From CAVTBT01 sp963733065 (GTDB lineage Bacteria; Actinomycetota; Thermoleophilia; Gaiellales; Gaiellaceae): a DNA stretch of 64,000 nt. A model generated the notes under the pieces. It saw only the letters and a list, made by a program, of their open reading frames with translations, did not search any database and was not told the DNA's origin. Every line of letters begins with the position of its first letter. The first letter of the stretch is position 1. The stretch lies in contig CAVTBT010000001.1 in the NCBI GenBank assembly GCA_963733065.1, positions 248,001-312,000 of the forward strand. Direction: 5' to 3'. Position numbers and translations under genes: made by a program. Shown piece after piece: positions 1 to 7,865 of this stretch.

Positions 1-927
1 GTGGTCGTCCCGAAGCCGAGTGAGGAGACACCGGCCGCGGTCGCGGGCGACGTGGGGGCCATCGGCTGCGTGCAGTCCGAGGCACGCCTCGAGCGGGTGC
101 GCGCGTTCGTGAAGATCCAGGACGGCTGCTCGTTCTCCTGCGCCTTCTGCGTGATCCCGCTCGTTCGCGGCGGCACCCGCAGCCGCCGCGCGGCGGCGGT
201 GCTCGCAGAGATTCGCAAGCGTGTCGAGCAGGGGCACCGCGAGGTCGTCCTCACGGGCGTGAACCTCGGCTGTTTCCGCGACCGCGAGGCCGGCTACTCG
301 CTGCCGCGGCTGATCCGCGAGGCGGGCGCCGTCCCCGGCCTGGAGCGCCTGCGGCTGTCGTCGATCGAGATCAACCACGTCAGCTCCGAGCTCGTGGCCG
401 CGATGCGCGAGACGTCGACGGTGTCGCCCCATCTGCACGTCCCGCTGCAGTCCGGGGACGACGGCGTGCTACGGGCGATGGGACGGCGCTACTCCGTCGA
501 TACGTACCTGCGCAAGCTCGATCCGCTCGTGGACGTCAACCTGACCAGCGACGTCATCGTCGGGTTTCCGGCCGAGGACGACGCCGCGTTCGAGCGCACG
601 CTCGAGACGGTGCGGCGCGCTCGGCTCACGAAGGTGCACGTCTTCCCGTACTCGCCCCGGCCGGGCACGCTTACGGCCGCCGACGACACCGTGCCGGTGG
701 CCCTGAAGAAGGAGCGCGGCGCCCGGCTCCGCGCGACCTCGCAGGAGGCCTGCGAGCGCCACTGGCGCGCCAAGCTCGGCCGCGAGGACACGGTGCTCGT
801 CGATCGCCCCGGGCGCGGCTACGGCGACGACTATTCGCCGTGGCTGGTCGATGCGCCCGTCGGCGAGGTCGTCCGGGTGCGCGCCGCCGGTGTCACGGGG
901 GAGGGAATTCTCGCTGCCGGCGCCTGA
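1..927 (+). CDS. mtaB: tRNA methylthiotransferase MtaB-like, 5'-truncated by the window edge
   Basis: Radical-SAM methylthiotransferase of the MiaB/MtaB family; members of the MtaB branch convert t6A37 to ms2t6A in ANN-decoding tRNAs. The visible 308 residues hold the 4Fe-4S motif CSFSCAFC (Cys 43, 47 and 50 counted from base 1), the radical-SAM barrel (VLTGVNLG, LSSIEINHVS, HVPLQSGDD, SDVIVGFPAE) and a short C-terminal TRAM-like segment. The N-terminal methylthiotransferase domain lies mostly outside the window, so the GTG at base 1 is unlikely to be the real start. The 3' end overlaps the following HIT gene. Assignment to MtaB rather than MiaB rests on the CVIPLVRGGTRSR stretch and overall style; moderate certainty on subfamily. 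Confidence 0.85.
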   Translation: MVVPKPSEETPAAVAGDVGAIGCVQSEARLERVRAFVKIQDGCSFSCAFCVIPLVRGGTRSRRAAAVLAEIRKRVEQGHREVVLTGVNLGCFRDREAGYSLPRLIREAGAVPGLERLRLSSIEINHVSSELVAAMRETSTVSPHLHVPLQSGDDGVLRAMGRRYSVDTYLRKLDPLVDVNLTSDVIVGFPAEDDAAFERTLETVRRARLTKVHVFPYSPRPGTLTAADDTVPVALKKERGARLRATSQEACERHWRAKLGREDTVLVDRPGRGYGDDYSPWLVDAPVGEVVRVRAAGVTGEGILAAGA

Positions 928-1246
928 CTGCCTGTTCTGCCACCTCGTCCGCGAGGGCGATCACGTTCGCGCGGCCGATGGATTCGTCGCCATCCGAGAC
1001 ATCAACCCGAGGGCGGAGACGCACCTGCTCGTCCTGCCGGAGCGCCACGTGGACACGTTTCGCGAGGTCGGCGAGTTCACCGATTCCGAGGCGAAGCGCA
1101 TGCTCGCGTTCGTAGCCGACACCGCCCGCGAGGCGGGGCTCACTGACTACCGGGTGCTCGTGAACGTCGGAGAGGGTGGAGGACAGACCATCTTCCATCT
1201 GCACTGGCACGTGCTCGGTGGGAGAATCGAGGGGATGCCCGAATGA
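890..1246 (+). CDS. HIT-family nucleotide hydrolase
   Basis: Histidine-triad protein: members hydrolyse nucleoside phosphoramidates or dinucleoside polyphosphates. The C-terminal HLHWHVLGG is the HxHxH catalytic triad, and the N-terminal CLFCHLV pair of cysteines matches the usual zinc-binding start of HIT proteins. The start is uncertain: an ATG at 851 and a GTG at 890 are in frame but have no ribosome site, whereas a CTG at 914 follows GGGGGAGGG at good spacing and would give the typical short leader before the Cys pair. Overlaps mtaB upstream; its stop overlaps the next ATG (ATGA), so the genes are probably co-translated. Confidence 0.88.
   Translation: MSRGREFSLPAPDCLFCHLVREGDHVRAADGFVAIRDINPRAETHLLVLPERHVDTFREVGEFTDSEAKRMLAFVADTAREAGLTDYRVLVNVGEGGGQTIFHLHWHVLGGRIEGMPE
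897..905 (+). promoter_or_regulatory. Shine-Dalgarno-like GGGGGAGGG inside mtaB
   Basis: A purine-rich GGGGGAGGG lies just before the end of mtaB. Eight bases after it comes an in-frame CTG at 914 that would open the HIT protein at residues LPAPDCLFCHLV. No ATG, GTG or TTG lies at a suitable distance, so this site bears directly on the start of the next gene. Confidence 0.5.
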
Positions 1247-1686
1247 GCCTGATCGGCCGTATGGAAACCGAGCTGAAGGACGCGATGCGCGATCGCGACA
1301 CGGAGCGCCGCGACACGCTGCGCCTGATCCTTGCGAGCCTCCGCGGAGCCGAGAAGGATTTGATGCGGCCGCTCTCCGACGACGAGGAGCTGCAGGTGCT
1401 GCAGCGGGAGCGCAAGAAGCGGGTCGAGGCGGCGGAGGCCTTCCGCACGGCTGGTCGCGAGGCGCAGGCCGAGAAGGAGGAGGGCGAGCTCGACGTGCTC
1501 GAGGAGTACATGCCCGAGCAGCTGTCGGAGGACGAGCTCGAGGAGATCGTCGACGACGTGATCGCGGAGGTCGGCGCGACCAACGTCCGCGATCTCGGCC
1601 GCGTGATGGCCGACGTCATGCCGCAGGTCGCTGGTCGTGTGGACGGCTCGGCGGTGAGCCAGCTCGTCCGCGAGAAGCTCGCCTAG
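1243..1686 (+). CDS. GatB/YqeY domain protein
   Basis: 147-residue stand-alone YqeY-like protein, helical and charged throughout (LKDAMRDRDTERRDTLRLIL at the N-terminus; YMPEQLSEDELEEIV in the middle, which is the family signature). The domain resembles the tRNA-binding tail of the GatB amidotransferase subunit; the role of the free-standing form is not settled, though a part in transamidation or tRNA handling is usually assumed. Full length for the family (about 145-150). The start ATG overlaps the HIT stop, so it belongs to the same transcript as mtaB and HIT. Confidence 0.9.
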   Translation: MSLIGRMETELKDAMRDRDTERRDTLRLILASLRGAEKDLMRPLSDDEELQVLQRERKKRVEAAEAFRTAGREAQAEKEEGELDVLEEYMPEQLSEDELEEIVDDVIAEVGATNVRDLGRVMADVMPQVAGRVDGSAVSQLVREKLA

Positions 1687-1687
1687 C

Positions 1688-2302
1688 GTGTCCCAACGGG
1701 TGCGGTGGGCGCGAGCGCTCGAGGCGATCGCGCGCAGCGGGCTCACGTACAGCGAGAGTGCGTTCGACCGCGAGCGCTTCGAGGCCGTGCGTACGATCGC
1801 CGCCGAGATCGCCGCGGCGGCCTCCGACGAGGACGCCGACGAGCTGCGCGCCCGGTTCGCCGACGAGTACGGGTACGCGACGCCGAAGGTCGACGTCCGC
1901 GGCGTGGTGCTCGAGGCGGACCGACTGCTCCTCGTGCGCGAGTCGGGCGAGACCCGCTGGACGCTGCCCGGCGGGTGGGCGGACGTGGGGGAGACTCCCG
2001 GTCGCGCGGTCGAGAAGGAGGTGCGGCAGGAGGCGGGCCTGGAGGTGTCGGCGGCGCGAGTGCTCGCCGTCTTCGACCGCGACTTTCGGGGACGGACGCA
2101 GTGGCCGGCGCACGTCTACAAGCTGTACGTCCGGTGCGAGCTGCTGGGCGGCGAGCCCGCCGGCGACGGGCTCGAGACCGAGGAGGCGGCCTTCTTCGCG
2201 GTCGATGAGCTGCCCGAGCTCTCGCCGAAGACGCCGTCCGAGCACCTCGGGCGAGTGCTCGCGCACACGGTCGACCCGGGGTGGGGCGCGGAGCTCGACT
2301 GA
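1688..2302 (+). CDS. Nudix hydrolase with N-terminal helical extension
   Basis: 204-residue hydrolase of nucleoside diphosphates linked to another moiety; the layout fits the ADP-ribose pyrophosphatase-like group that carries a separate N-terminal helical domain (Nudix_hydro_N). Residues 1-65 are helical; the Nudix box starts at GGWADVGETPGRAVEKEV and continues RQEAGLEV. Two consensus positions are conservative variants (Arg to Lys in the REU part and Gln for the first Glu of the EE pair), but the second metal-binding Glu is present. GTG start one base after the YqeY stop, so the same operon. The substrate cannot be read from sequence. Confidence 0.88.
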   Translation: MSQRVRWARALEAIARSGLTYSESAFDRERFEAVRTIAAEIAAAASDEDADELRARFADEYGYATPKVDVRGVVLEADRLLLVRESGETRWTLPGGWADVGETPGRAVEKEVRQEAGLEVSAARVLAVFDRDFRGRTQWPAHVYKLYVRCELLGGEPAGDGLETEEAAFFAVDELPELSPKTPSEHLGRVLAHTVDPGWGAELD

Positions 2303-2341
2303 CGCGGCCGCGGCCCGGCGGTTCCCGGCCTGCGCGGTACC

Positions 2342-2347
2342 TACACT
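2342..2347 (+). promoter_or_regulatory. Leaderless -10 box of phoH (TACACT)
   Basis: TACACT ends 6 nt before the GTG start of phoH, which would place the transcription start at or next to the start codon. No ribosome site precedes the GTG. The same arrangement, even with the same hexamer, precedes deoC. Confidence 0.55.
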
Positions 2348-2353
2348 CAGTGC

Positions 2354-3313
2354 GTGCAGGATGTCCTGACGGTCCCGAACGAGGTCGCCGCCGAGCTCGC
2401 CGGCATCGGCGACGGCGTGCTCGACTCGCTGCGCGAGCGGCTTCGCTGCACCCTGCAGCTGCGCGGCAACCGGCTCACGCTCGAGGGGGACGCCGCGCAG
2501 GTCGCGGAGGCGCGCGCGGTCGTCGATGAGCTCGTCGAGCTCGTCGAGGGCGGCCACCAGATCGGGCCGGACACGGTCGGCGCCGTCGTGGCGGCGCTCG
2601 ACCAGGCAGCCGACATCCGCGACGTCTTCGAGGACGTCGTGTGGCGCCACCGCGGCAAGAAGATCGCGCCCAAGACCATCACACAGAAGGCGTACGTCGA
2701 CGCGATCCGGCAGTGCACGGTCACGTTCGGGATCGGCCCGGCCGGCACCGGCAAGACCTACCTCGCGATGGCGCTCGCAGTCGCCGCACTGCAGGAGAAG
2801 CAGGTCGGCCGCATCATTCTCACGCGGCCCGCCGTCGAGGCCGGGGAGCGCCTGGGCTTCCTGCCCGGGGACATGCTGGCGAAGGTCGACCCGTACCTGC
2901 GGCCGCTCTTCGACGCCCTCTACGACATGCTCGACGCGGATCGGCTGGCGGCCTTCATGGATCGCGGCACGATCGAGGTGGCACCGCTCGCGTTCATGCG
3001 CGGGCGCACCCTCAACGACTCGTTCATCATCCTCGACGAGGCGCAGAACACGACGCCCGAGCAGATGCAGATGTTCCTCACGCGGCTTGGCTTCGGCTCG
3101 CGGGTCGTCGTCACCGGCGACGTCACGCAGATCGACCTCCCGCGTGAGCAGGCGTCCGGGCTCATCCAGGTGCGCGACATCCTCGAGCGCATCGACGGCA
3201 TTGCGTTCGTCGAGTTCACTCACCAGGACGTCGTTCGCCACAAGCTCGTGCAGCGCATCGTCGAGGCCTACAAGCGGCACGCGGAGGAGACGGGCACGGC
3301 CCGGCGGCGCTAG
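2354..3313 (+). CDS. phoH: PhoH-like ATPase
   Basis: 319-residue cytosolic PhoH-family ATPase, normal length for the PhoH/PhoL type found next to ybeY. An N-terminal KH-like segment (residues 1-75) precedes the P-loop domain: Walker A GPAGTGKT near residue 130, Walker B FIILDEAQN near 226, then VVTGDVTQIDLP (sensor-like). Family members are RNA-associated ATPases linked to rRNA maturation and stress. Neighbours support that: ybeY begins 5 nt downstream, then dgkA-PAP2, cdd and era, an order conserved across many bacteria. The GTG start was chosen because a leaderless -10 box precedes it and the first residues match family N-termini. Confidence 0.93.
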   Translation: MQDVLTVPNEVAAELAGIGDGVLDSLRERLRCTLQLRGNRLTLEGDAAQVAEARAVVDELVELVEGGHQIGPDTVGAVVAALDQAADIRDVFEDVVWRHRGKKIAPKTITQKAYVDAIRQCTVTFGIGPAGTGKTYLAMALAVAALQEKQVGRIILTRPAVEAGERLGFLPGDMLAKVDPYLRPLFDALYDMLDADRLAAFMDRGTIEVAPLAFMRGRTLNDSFIILDEAQNTTPEQMQMFLTRLGFGSRVVVTGDVTQIDLPREQASGLIQVRDILERIDGIAFVEFTHQDVVRHKLVQRIVEAYKRHAEETGTARRR

Positions 3314-3318
3314 CGGCC

Positions 3319-3699
3319 ATGGTCGCGGTCGAGCTCGACAACCGCAGCGGCGAGGCGGTCGACGACGCCGCGGCGGCCGCGCTCGCACGCCGCGTGCTCG
3401 CGGGCGAGGGCATCGAGGAGGGCGAGCTCGGGCTGGCGTTCGTCGGCGTGGCCGAGATGCAGGAGCTCAAGCGCGAGCACCTCGGCGTCGACGAGGCAAC
3501 CGACGTGCTCTCCTTCCCGCTCGACGGTCGCGGGCCCGTGCCGGCGGGCATCCCTCGCGCGCTCGGCGACGTCGTGCTCTGCCCGGCCGTCGTCGGGGAT
3601 GCGTGGCGGGCCCCTCTCGTGCACGGTCTGCTGCACCTGCTCGGCTACGACCACGGCGCCGAGATGGAGGCGCGCGAACGCGCGCACGCGGGGACATGA
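3319..3699 (+). CDS. ybeY: Endoribonuclease YbeY (rRNA maturation)
   Basis: 126 residues. YbeY is a zinc metalloprotein needed for 16S rRNA 3'-end maturation and 70S quality control. The signature HGLLHLLGYDHGAEM (residues about 101-115) provides the three His ligands; EATDVLSFPLD in the middle is also diagnostic. Slightly short compared with the usual 140-155 residues, mostly because of compact loops. Its stop is contained in the ATGA start of the next gene, implying translational coupling. Confidence 0.93.
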   Translation: MVAVELDNRSGEAVDDAAAAALARRVLAGEGIEEGELGLAFVGVAEMQELKREHLGVDEATDVLSFPLDGRGPVPAGIPRALGDVVLCPAVVGDAWRAPLVHGLLHLLGYDHGAEMEARERAHAGT

Positions 3700-4421
3700 G
3701 TACGCCACGGCGCCGGCCGCCGTCGATCATCGAGAGCTTCAACTTCGCGTTCGAGGGCGTGATCCACGTGCTGCGCACGCAGCGCAACATGCGGATCCAC
3801 TTCCTGCTCGCAGCCGGTGTGCTCGTGGCCGCGCTCGCGTTCGACGTCGAGAAGATGGAGCTGATCGCGTTGCTGATCGCGATCTGCTTCGTCCTCGTGG
3901 CGGAGATGATCAACACGGCCGTCGAGGCCGCGGTCGACGTCGCGTCGACCTCGTTCGACCCGATGGCGAAGCTCGCGAAGGACATCGCGGCCGGTGCCGT
4001 TCTGATCTCGGCGGTGAACGCGATCGCGGTCGGGTACCTCGTGTTCTCCGGCCAGGTGGCGGACCGGAGCTCCGCCTTCCTCGACCGGTTGTCGCGGGCG
4101 CCGGCCGAGGTGACGTTGATCGCGCTCGTGCTCACGATCGGACTGGTGATCGCGACGAAGGCCTTCACCGGGCGCGGCACGCCCCTGCGCGGTGGGCTCC
4201 CGTCCGGCCATGCGGCGGTCGCGTTCGCGGCGTGGATGGCGGTGACGCTCGTGCTCGATGACTCGGGCCACCGGTTCCTCGTCTCGTCGCTGACGTTCAT
4301 CATGGCGTTGCTCGTGGCGCAGACCCGTGTCGAGTCCGGTGTGCACTCCTCCCTCGAGGTGGGCTACGGCGCGCTGCTCGGAGCGCTGACGACGCTCGTC
4401 CTGTTCCAGGTGTTCGTGTGA
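3696..4421 (+). CDS. dgkA: Fusion of DgkA-type lipid kinase and PAP2 phosphatase
   Basis: 241-residue integral membrane protein with two domains. Residues about 5-115 are a diacylglycerol/undecaprenol kinase of the DgkA family: the catalytic stretch AEMINTAVEAAVD and the phosphate-side segment SFDPMAKLAKDIAAGAVL are intact. Residues about 130-241 form a PAP2 phosphatase-like domain: RGTPLRGGLPSGHAA gives motif 2 (SGH), and TRVESGVHSSLEVG gives motif 3 with the His present but the usual partner Asp replaced by Glu. The kinase and a phosphatase on the same chain would allow phosphorylation and dephosphorylation of a polyprenol or diacylglycerol. ATG overlaps the ybeY stop; its own stop overlaps cdd. 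Confidence 0.88.
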   Translation: MSTPRRRPPSIIESFNFAFEGVIHVLRTQRNMRIHFLLAAGVLVAALAFDVEKMELIALLIAICFVLVAEMINTAVEAAVDVASTSFDPMAKLAKDIAAGAVLISAVNAIAVGYLVFSGQVADRSSAFLDRLSRAPAEVTLIALVLTIGLVIATKAFTGRGTPLRGGLPSGHAAVAFAAWMAVTLVLDDSGHRFLVSSLTFIMALLVAQTRVESGVHSSLEVGYGALLGALTTLVLFQVFV

Positions 4422-4786
4422 CCGACGACGAGCTGCTCGCCCGCGCCGACGCGATCGCCGCGCGCGCGTATGCGCCGTACTCGACGTTCCACGTCGGCTG
4501 CGCGCTGCTCATGCGCGACGGCCAGGTCGTGGAAGGTGTCAACGTCGAGAACGCGGCCTATCCGCTGGGCGTCTGCGCGGAGCGGAACGCCCTGTCGACG
4601 GCGGTGACGCTCGGGTACGCGCCGGGCGATGTCGAGGCGGCCGCGATCAACGCGTCGCCGTGCGGCGGCTGTCGCCAGTGGCTGTTCGAGTTCGGGCTCG
4701 ACCGGGTCGTCTTCCGGAACCGCGGCGAGGTCTTGACCCTTGCACCTGGCGACCTGTTGCCCGAGACGTTCGAGCTCGAGCCCTGA
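4418..4786 (+). CDS. cdd: Cytidine deaminase
   Basis: 122-residue homotetrameric-type cytidine/deoxycytidine deaminase in pyrimidine salvage. Zinc site: NVENAAYPLGVCAERNAL gives the C(H)AE proton shuttle, SPCGGCRQ gives the PCxxC pair; AYAPYSTFHVG is the substrate-binding start. Full length for the short (T-CDA) class. GTG start overlaps the upstream TGA (GTGA). Placement between dgkA and era is a conserved order in many bacteria. Confidence 0.95.
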   Translation: MTDDELLARADAIAARAYAPYSTFHVGCALLMRDGQVVEGVNVENAAYPLGVCAERNALSTAVTLGYAPGDVEAAAINASPCGGCRQWLFEFGLDRVVFRNRGEVLTLAPGDLLPETFELEP

Positions 4787-4945
4787 CGTGTCGCGTCTGG
4801 GGACGAATCGGCACGAACTCGGCACGAAGGGGTACCGCTTGGGCGCGTGGTTCGGCGATACGCTCCCGGCGGGTGGCGGGTGGCCCTCTCCCCACCCAGG
4901 GTGGGGCGCTGCGTGGCGGGGGCGCCGAGGCGCGCGGGACGCGAC
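4787..4945. other. cdd-era spacer with a short perfect hairpin
   Basis: This 159-nt spacer holds an 8-bp inverted repeat (CCCCACCC at 4890-4897, GGGTGGGG at 4899-4906) without a T tract. The reading frame of era is open through part of it from GTG 4847, but no family similarity begins before 4946. No convincing promoter seen. Confidence 0.4.
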
Positions 4946-5806
4946 GTGAAGAGCGGCTTCGTCGCGGTCGCCGGGCGCCCGAATGTCGGGAAGTCGACGC
5001 TCGTCAACTCGCTCGTCGGCGAGAAGATCGCGATTGTCTCTGCGACGCCGCACACCACGCGCCGACGCATCTTCGGGGTTGCGAACGGCGACGACTGGCA
5101 GCTCGTGCTGGTCGACTTGCCCGGGTTCCAGCGGCCGATCGACACGCTCACCGAGCGCATGCAGCGGACCGTCGACGACTCATTCGACGACATCGACGTC
5201 GTGCTGTTCGTCGTCGACGCGCGCGCTCGCATCGGCGCCGGCGATCGCTTCGTCGCCCGCCGCGTCTTCGCGCTCGGCACACCGGTCATCATCGCGCTGA
5301 ACAAGGTTGACCGCCTCAAGCCCGGGCACATCGCCACGCAGATGAAGACCGCGGCCACCCTCGGCGACTTCCACGCGCTGCACCCGGTGAGCGCCAAGAC
5401 CCGCGACGGGGTCGACGAGCTGCGCTCCGACCTCGTCCACCTGCTCCACGAGGGGCCGCCGTACTTCTCCCGGGAGGTGGCCACCGACCAGGCGCTGGAG
5501 GAACGGATCGGCGAGATCGTCCGCGAGAAGGCGCTGCAGCTGACCCGCGAGGAGGTGCCACACGCGCTGACGGTGCAGGTCGAGGAGATCGAGCAGGACA
5601 GGGTTCGAGCGCTCGTCCTCGTCGAGACCGAGTCGCAGAAGGGCATCCTCGTGGGCAAGCGCGGGGCCACGGTGCGGGAGATCGGCGTCCGCGCCCGGCC
5701 GGAGGTCGAGGCGCTGCTCGGCCGGCGCATCTTTCTCGAGCTCGTCGTCAAGGTGCGGCCGAAGTGGCGCCGCGACGAGCGGACGCTCGAACGCCTGGGC
5801 CTCTAG
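4946..5806 (+). CDS. era: GTPase Era
   Basis: 286-residue Ras-like GTPase that binds the 3' end of 16S rRNA during 30S assembly. G1 GRPNVGKS (residues about 9-16), G2/G3 region with PHTTRR and DLPGF, G4 NKVD, and SAK as G5 are all present; the C-terminal KH domain holds GKRGATVREIG and ends LVVKVRPKWRRDERTLERLGL. The GTG at 4946 (VKSGFVAVAGRPNVGKS) gives the standard Era N-terminus. Last gene of the maturation cluster that starts at phoH. Confidence 0.95.
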   Translation: MKSGFVAVAGRPNVGKSTLVNSLVGEKIAIVSATPHTTRRRIFGVANGDDWQLVLVDLPGFQRPIDTLTERMQRTVDDSFDDIDVVLFVVDARARIGAGDRFVARRVFALGTPVIIALNKVDRLKPGHIATQMKTAATLGDFHALHPVSAKTRDGVDELRSDLVHLLHEGPPYFSREVATDQALEERIGEIVREKALQLTREEVPHALTVQVEEIEQDRVRALVLVETESQKGILVGKRGATVREIGVRARPEVEALLGRRIFLELVVKVRPKWRRDERTLERLGL

Positions 5807-5883
5807 AGCAGCGGCCGGTTGAGCCCCAGTCAGCGGCCGGTTAACCGTAGGCGGAGGGCCCTCGCCGCGCCTACCCTGACTCC
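5807..5883 (+). promoter_or_regulatory. Spacer with direct repeat and TACCCT -10 box
   Basis: After era comes CAGCGGCCGGTT twice (about 5811-5822 and 5831-5842). A TACCCT hexamer at 5872-5877 ends 6 nt before the ATG of the next gene and is the likely leaderless -10 box. Confidence 0.45.
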
Positions 5884-6228
5884 ATGGCTCGGACTGTCGA
5901 CATCTCCCCCGACGAGATCGCCGTCCGCCTCATTGGCTGGACGGCGGTCGCCGCGCTACGGCGCGACGTTCGGATCCCCCGGTCGGCAGTTCGGGCCGTC
6001 TCGGCGGAGCCGTGGCGCGACGACGGCATCCGGCTCGGCGGGACGAGCCTTTCCTGGTCGGAGTACCGCCAGGGCCGCTTCCGAAAGCGCGGGCGCCGGC
6101 AGTTCCTCTCGTTCGAGCAGCCCGACCGGGTCGTGGCGCCCGATGTCGACCGTGCGGCGGTCGGGTTCGACGTGGTGGTCGTCGGTGTGGACGACCCCGC
6201 GCGCGTCGCCGGCGCGCTGCGGGCCTAG
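5884..6228 (+). CDS. Small soluble protein of unknown function
   Basis: 114 residues, mixed beta-rich pattern with alternating hydrophobics (VDISPDEIAVRLIGWTAVAAL, RQFLSFEQPDRVVA, GFDVVVVGVDD), no membrane segment or signal peptide. The basic patch FRKRGRR near residue 70 and the small-beta layout recall PH-like domains found in bacterial hypothetical proteins, but this is a structural impression only. ATG start with a leaderless-type promoter. Stands as its own transcription unit between era and the cupin gene. Confidence 0.65.
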   Translation: MARTVDISPDEIAVRLIGWTAVAALRRDVRIPRSAVRAVSAEPWRDDGIRLGGTSLSWSEYRQGRFRKRGRRQFLSFEQPDRVVAPDVDRAAVGFDVVVVGVDDPARVAGALRA

Positions 6229-6290
6229 CGCCCGCTCTGCCATCGTTGGCCGGTCGACGGCGGCCGCGAGCTGCCGGGAGAGGGGGAAGG

Positions 6291-6860
6291 ATGGTTCGCG
6301 AGGCGCGACTCGAGGACGATGGCACAGGCCTGTTCGCGGCGACGGACGGCTGGTTCGTCGGCAACGTCCGCAACGCGGGGTGGGTGACGAACGACGCCTT
6401 CGGGGCCGCTTGCGGCCTGTTCGAGGGTGACGCCGCGCCCTTCCCGGAAATCGGCTTCACGCTCTCGGTGCTCCAGCCGGGGCAGTCGTCCGGCCTGTAC
6501 CACCGTGAGACGAAGCAGGAGGACTTCCTCGTCATCAGCGGCGAGTGTCTGCTGCTCGTGGAAGGCGAGGAGCGGCGGCTCGGCGCGTGGGACTTCGTGC
6601 ACTGTCCGCCGGGCACCGAGCACGTCTTCGTGGGAGCCGGCGACGGGACCTGCGTCATCTTCGCGGCGGGCGCACGCATCGTGCCCGGTCCGGGCCGCGC
6701 GCAGCCGCCGGGCACCATCGTGTACCCGCGCGCCGAGCTCGCGCGTCGGTACGGCGCCGGCGCCGACGCGGAGACGAGCACGCCTGAGGAGGCCTACGCG
6801 TCGTTTCCGAGCTGGCGGGCCGGCCGCCCGGAGAGCTGGGACGCGCTGCCCTGGCGCTGA
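6291..6860 (+). CDS. Cupin-domain protein
   Basis: 189 residues with a conserved beta-barrel cupin: motif 1 region GQSSGLYHRETKQEDFLVISGE, motif 2 region FVHCPPGTEHVFVGAGDG, which supply His/Glu/His metal ligands. No other domain; a Pro/Arg-rich tail follows. Cupins range from isomerases to storage and binding proteins, so no reaction is assigned. The ATG at 6291 is placed by the purine run GGGAGAGGGGGAAGG immediately upstream. Neighbours (unknown small gene before, deoC after) do not indicate a pathway. Confidence 0.8.
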   Translation: MVREARLEDDGTGLFAATDGWFVGNVRNAGWVTNDAFGAACGLFEGDAAPFPEIGFTLSVLQPGQSSGLYHRETKQEDFLVISGECLLLVEGEERRLGAWDFVHCPPGTEHVFVGAGDGTCVIFAAGARIVPGPGRAQPPGTIVYPRAELARRYGAGADAETSTPEEAYASFPSWRAGRPESWDALPWR

Positions 6861-6914
6861 CCGCGCGCAGTTCTCGTCGTCGGGCGGCGACGTGTCCGAA
6901 AACAGGCGGGGGGC

Positions 6915-6920
6915 TACACT
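6915..6920 (+). promoter_or_regulatory. Leaderless -10 box of deoC (TACACT)
   Basis: TACACT ends 6 nt before the deoC ATG. A weak -35 (TGTCCG, 6893-6898) lies 16 bp upstream. Confidence 0.55.
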
Positions 6921-6926
6921 CGGTCC

Positions 6927-7865
6927 ATGGCCCAGGCACCGGCCCTCCCACGTGGCTTCGAGCTCCCGCTGGAGCCGCGGCTGCCGCGCATCGGGTCCAT
7001 CGACGCGGTCGCGCTCGAGGAGCGCGCGGCCTCGCTCGCGAAGCGCTCGATCAAGCGGGAGTCGAAGCTCCAGGCGCTCGAGCTGGCAGTTCGGATGATG
7101 GACCTGACGACGCTCGAGGGGGCGGACACGCCCGGCAAGGTGGCTGCGCTTTGCTCGAAGGCGATCAGGCCCGACCCGGTCGACACCTCGGTGCCGAGCG
7201 TGGCCGCGGTGTGCGTCTACCCCAACCTCGTCGCCACCGCGAAGTCGCGCCTGCAGGGCTCGGCGGTGAAGGTGGCGTCCGTCGCCACCGCGTTCCCATC
7301 CGGTCAGTCGCCGCTCGACGTGAAGCTCGCCGACGTGCGTGAGGCCGTGGAGCTCGGCGCCGACGAGATCGACATGGTGATCGACCGCGGCGCGTTCCTG
7401 TCGGGCCGCTACGCGAAGGTGTACGACGAGATCGTCAAGGTGAAGGAGGCCTGCGGCGACGTCCATCTGAAGGTGATCCTCGAGACGGGCGAGCTCGGCA
7501 CCTACGACAACGTGCGCCGCGCCTCGCTGCTCGCCATGGCGGCCGGCGCCGACTTCATCAAGACGTCGACCGGGAAGGTCAGCCCGGCGGCGACGCTGCC
7601 GGTGGCGCTCTGCATGCTCGAGGCGGTGCGTGACGTCCACGAGGAGACCGGGCGCGTGGTCGGCTTCAAGCCCGCGGGCGGCATCCGCACGTCGAAGCAG
7701 GCGATCCAGCACCTCGTGCTCGTCCACGAGACCGTCGGCGTGGACTGGCTGACGCCCGATCGCTACCGCTTCGGGGCCTCGTCGCTCCTGAACGACGTGC
7801 TCATGCAGATCCGCTGGCTGAAGACCGGCCGCTACCAGTCACTCGACTACTTCACGATCGACTGA
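6927..7865 (+). CDS. deoC: Deoxyribose-phosphate aldolase
   Basis: 312-residue class I aldolase that cleaves 2-deoxyribose 5-phosphate to glyceraldehyde 3-phosphate and acetaldehyde. Catalytic landmarks: FIKTSTGK with the Schiff-base Lys, GFKPAGGIR with the second active-site Lys, EIDMVIDRGAFLSG and KVILETGEL around the barrel. It is the long form (about 310 versus 220-260) with an extra N-terminal helix region. Followed without gap by two aldehyde dehydrogenase genes, which could oxidise the acetaldehyde, so the three genes probably form a deoxynucleoside catabolic operon. Confidence 0.95.
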   Translation: MAQAPALPRGFELPLEPRLPRIGSIDAVALEERAASLAKRSIKRESKLQALELAVRMMDLTTLEGADTPGKVAALCSKAIRPDPVDTSVPSVAAVCVYPNLVATAKSRLQGSAVKVASVATAFPSGQSPLDVKLADVREAVELGADEIDMVIDRGAFLSGRYAKVYDEIVKVKEACGDVHLKVILETGELGTYDNVRRASLLAMAAGADFIKTSTGKVSPAATLPVALCMLEAVRDVHEETGRVVGFKPAGGIRTSKQAIQHLVLVHETVGVDWLTPDRYRFGASSLLNDVLMQIRWLKTGRYQSLDYFTID

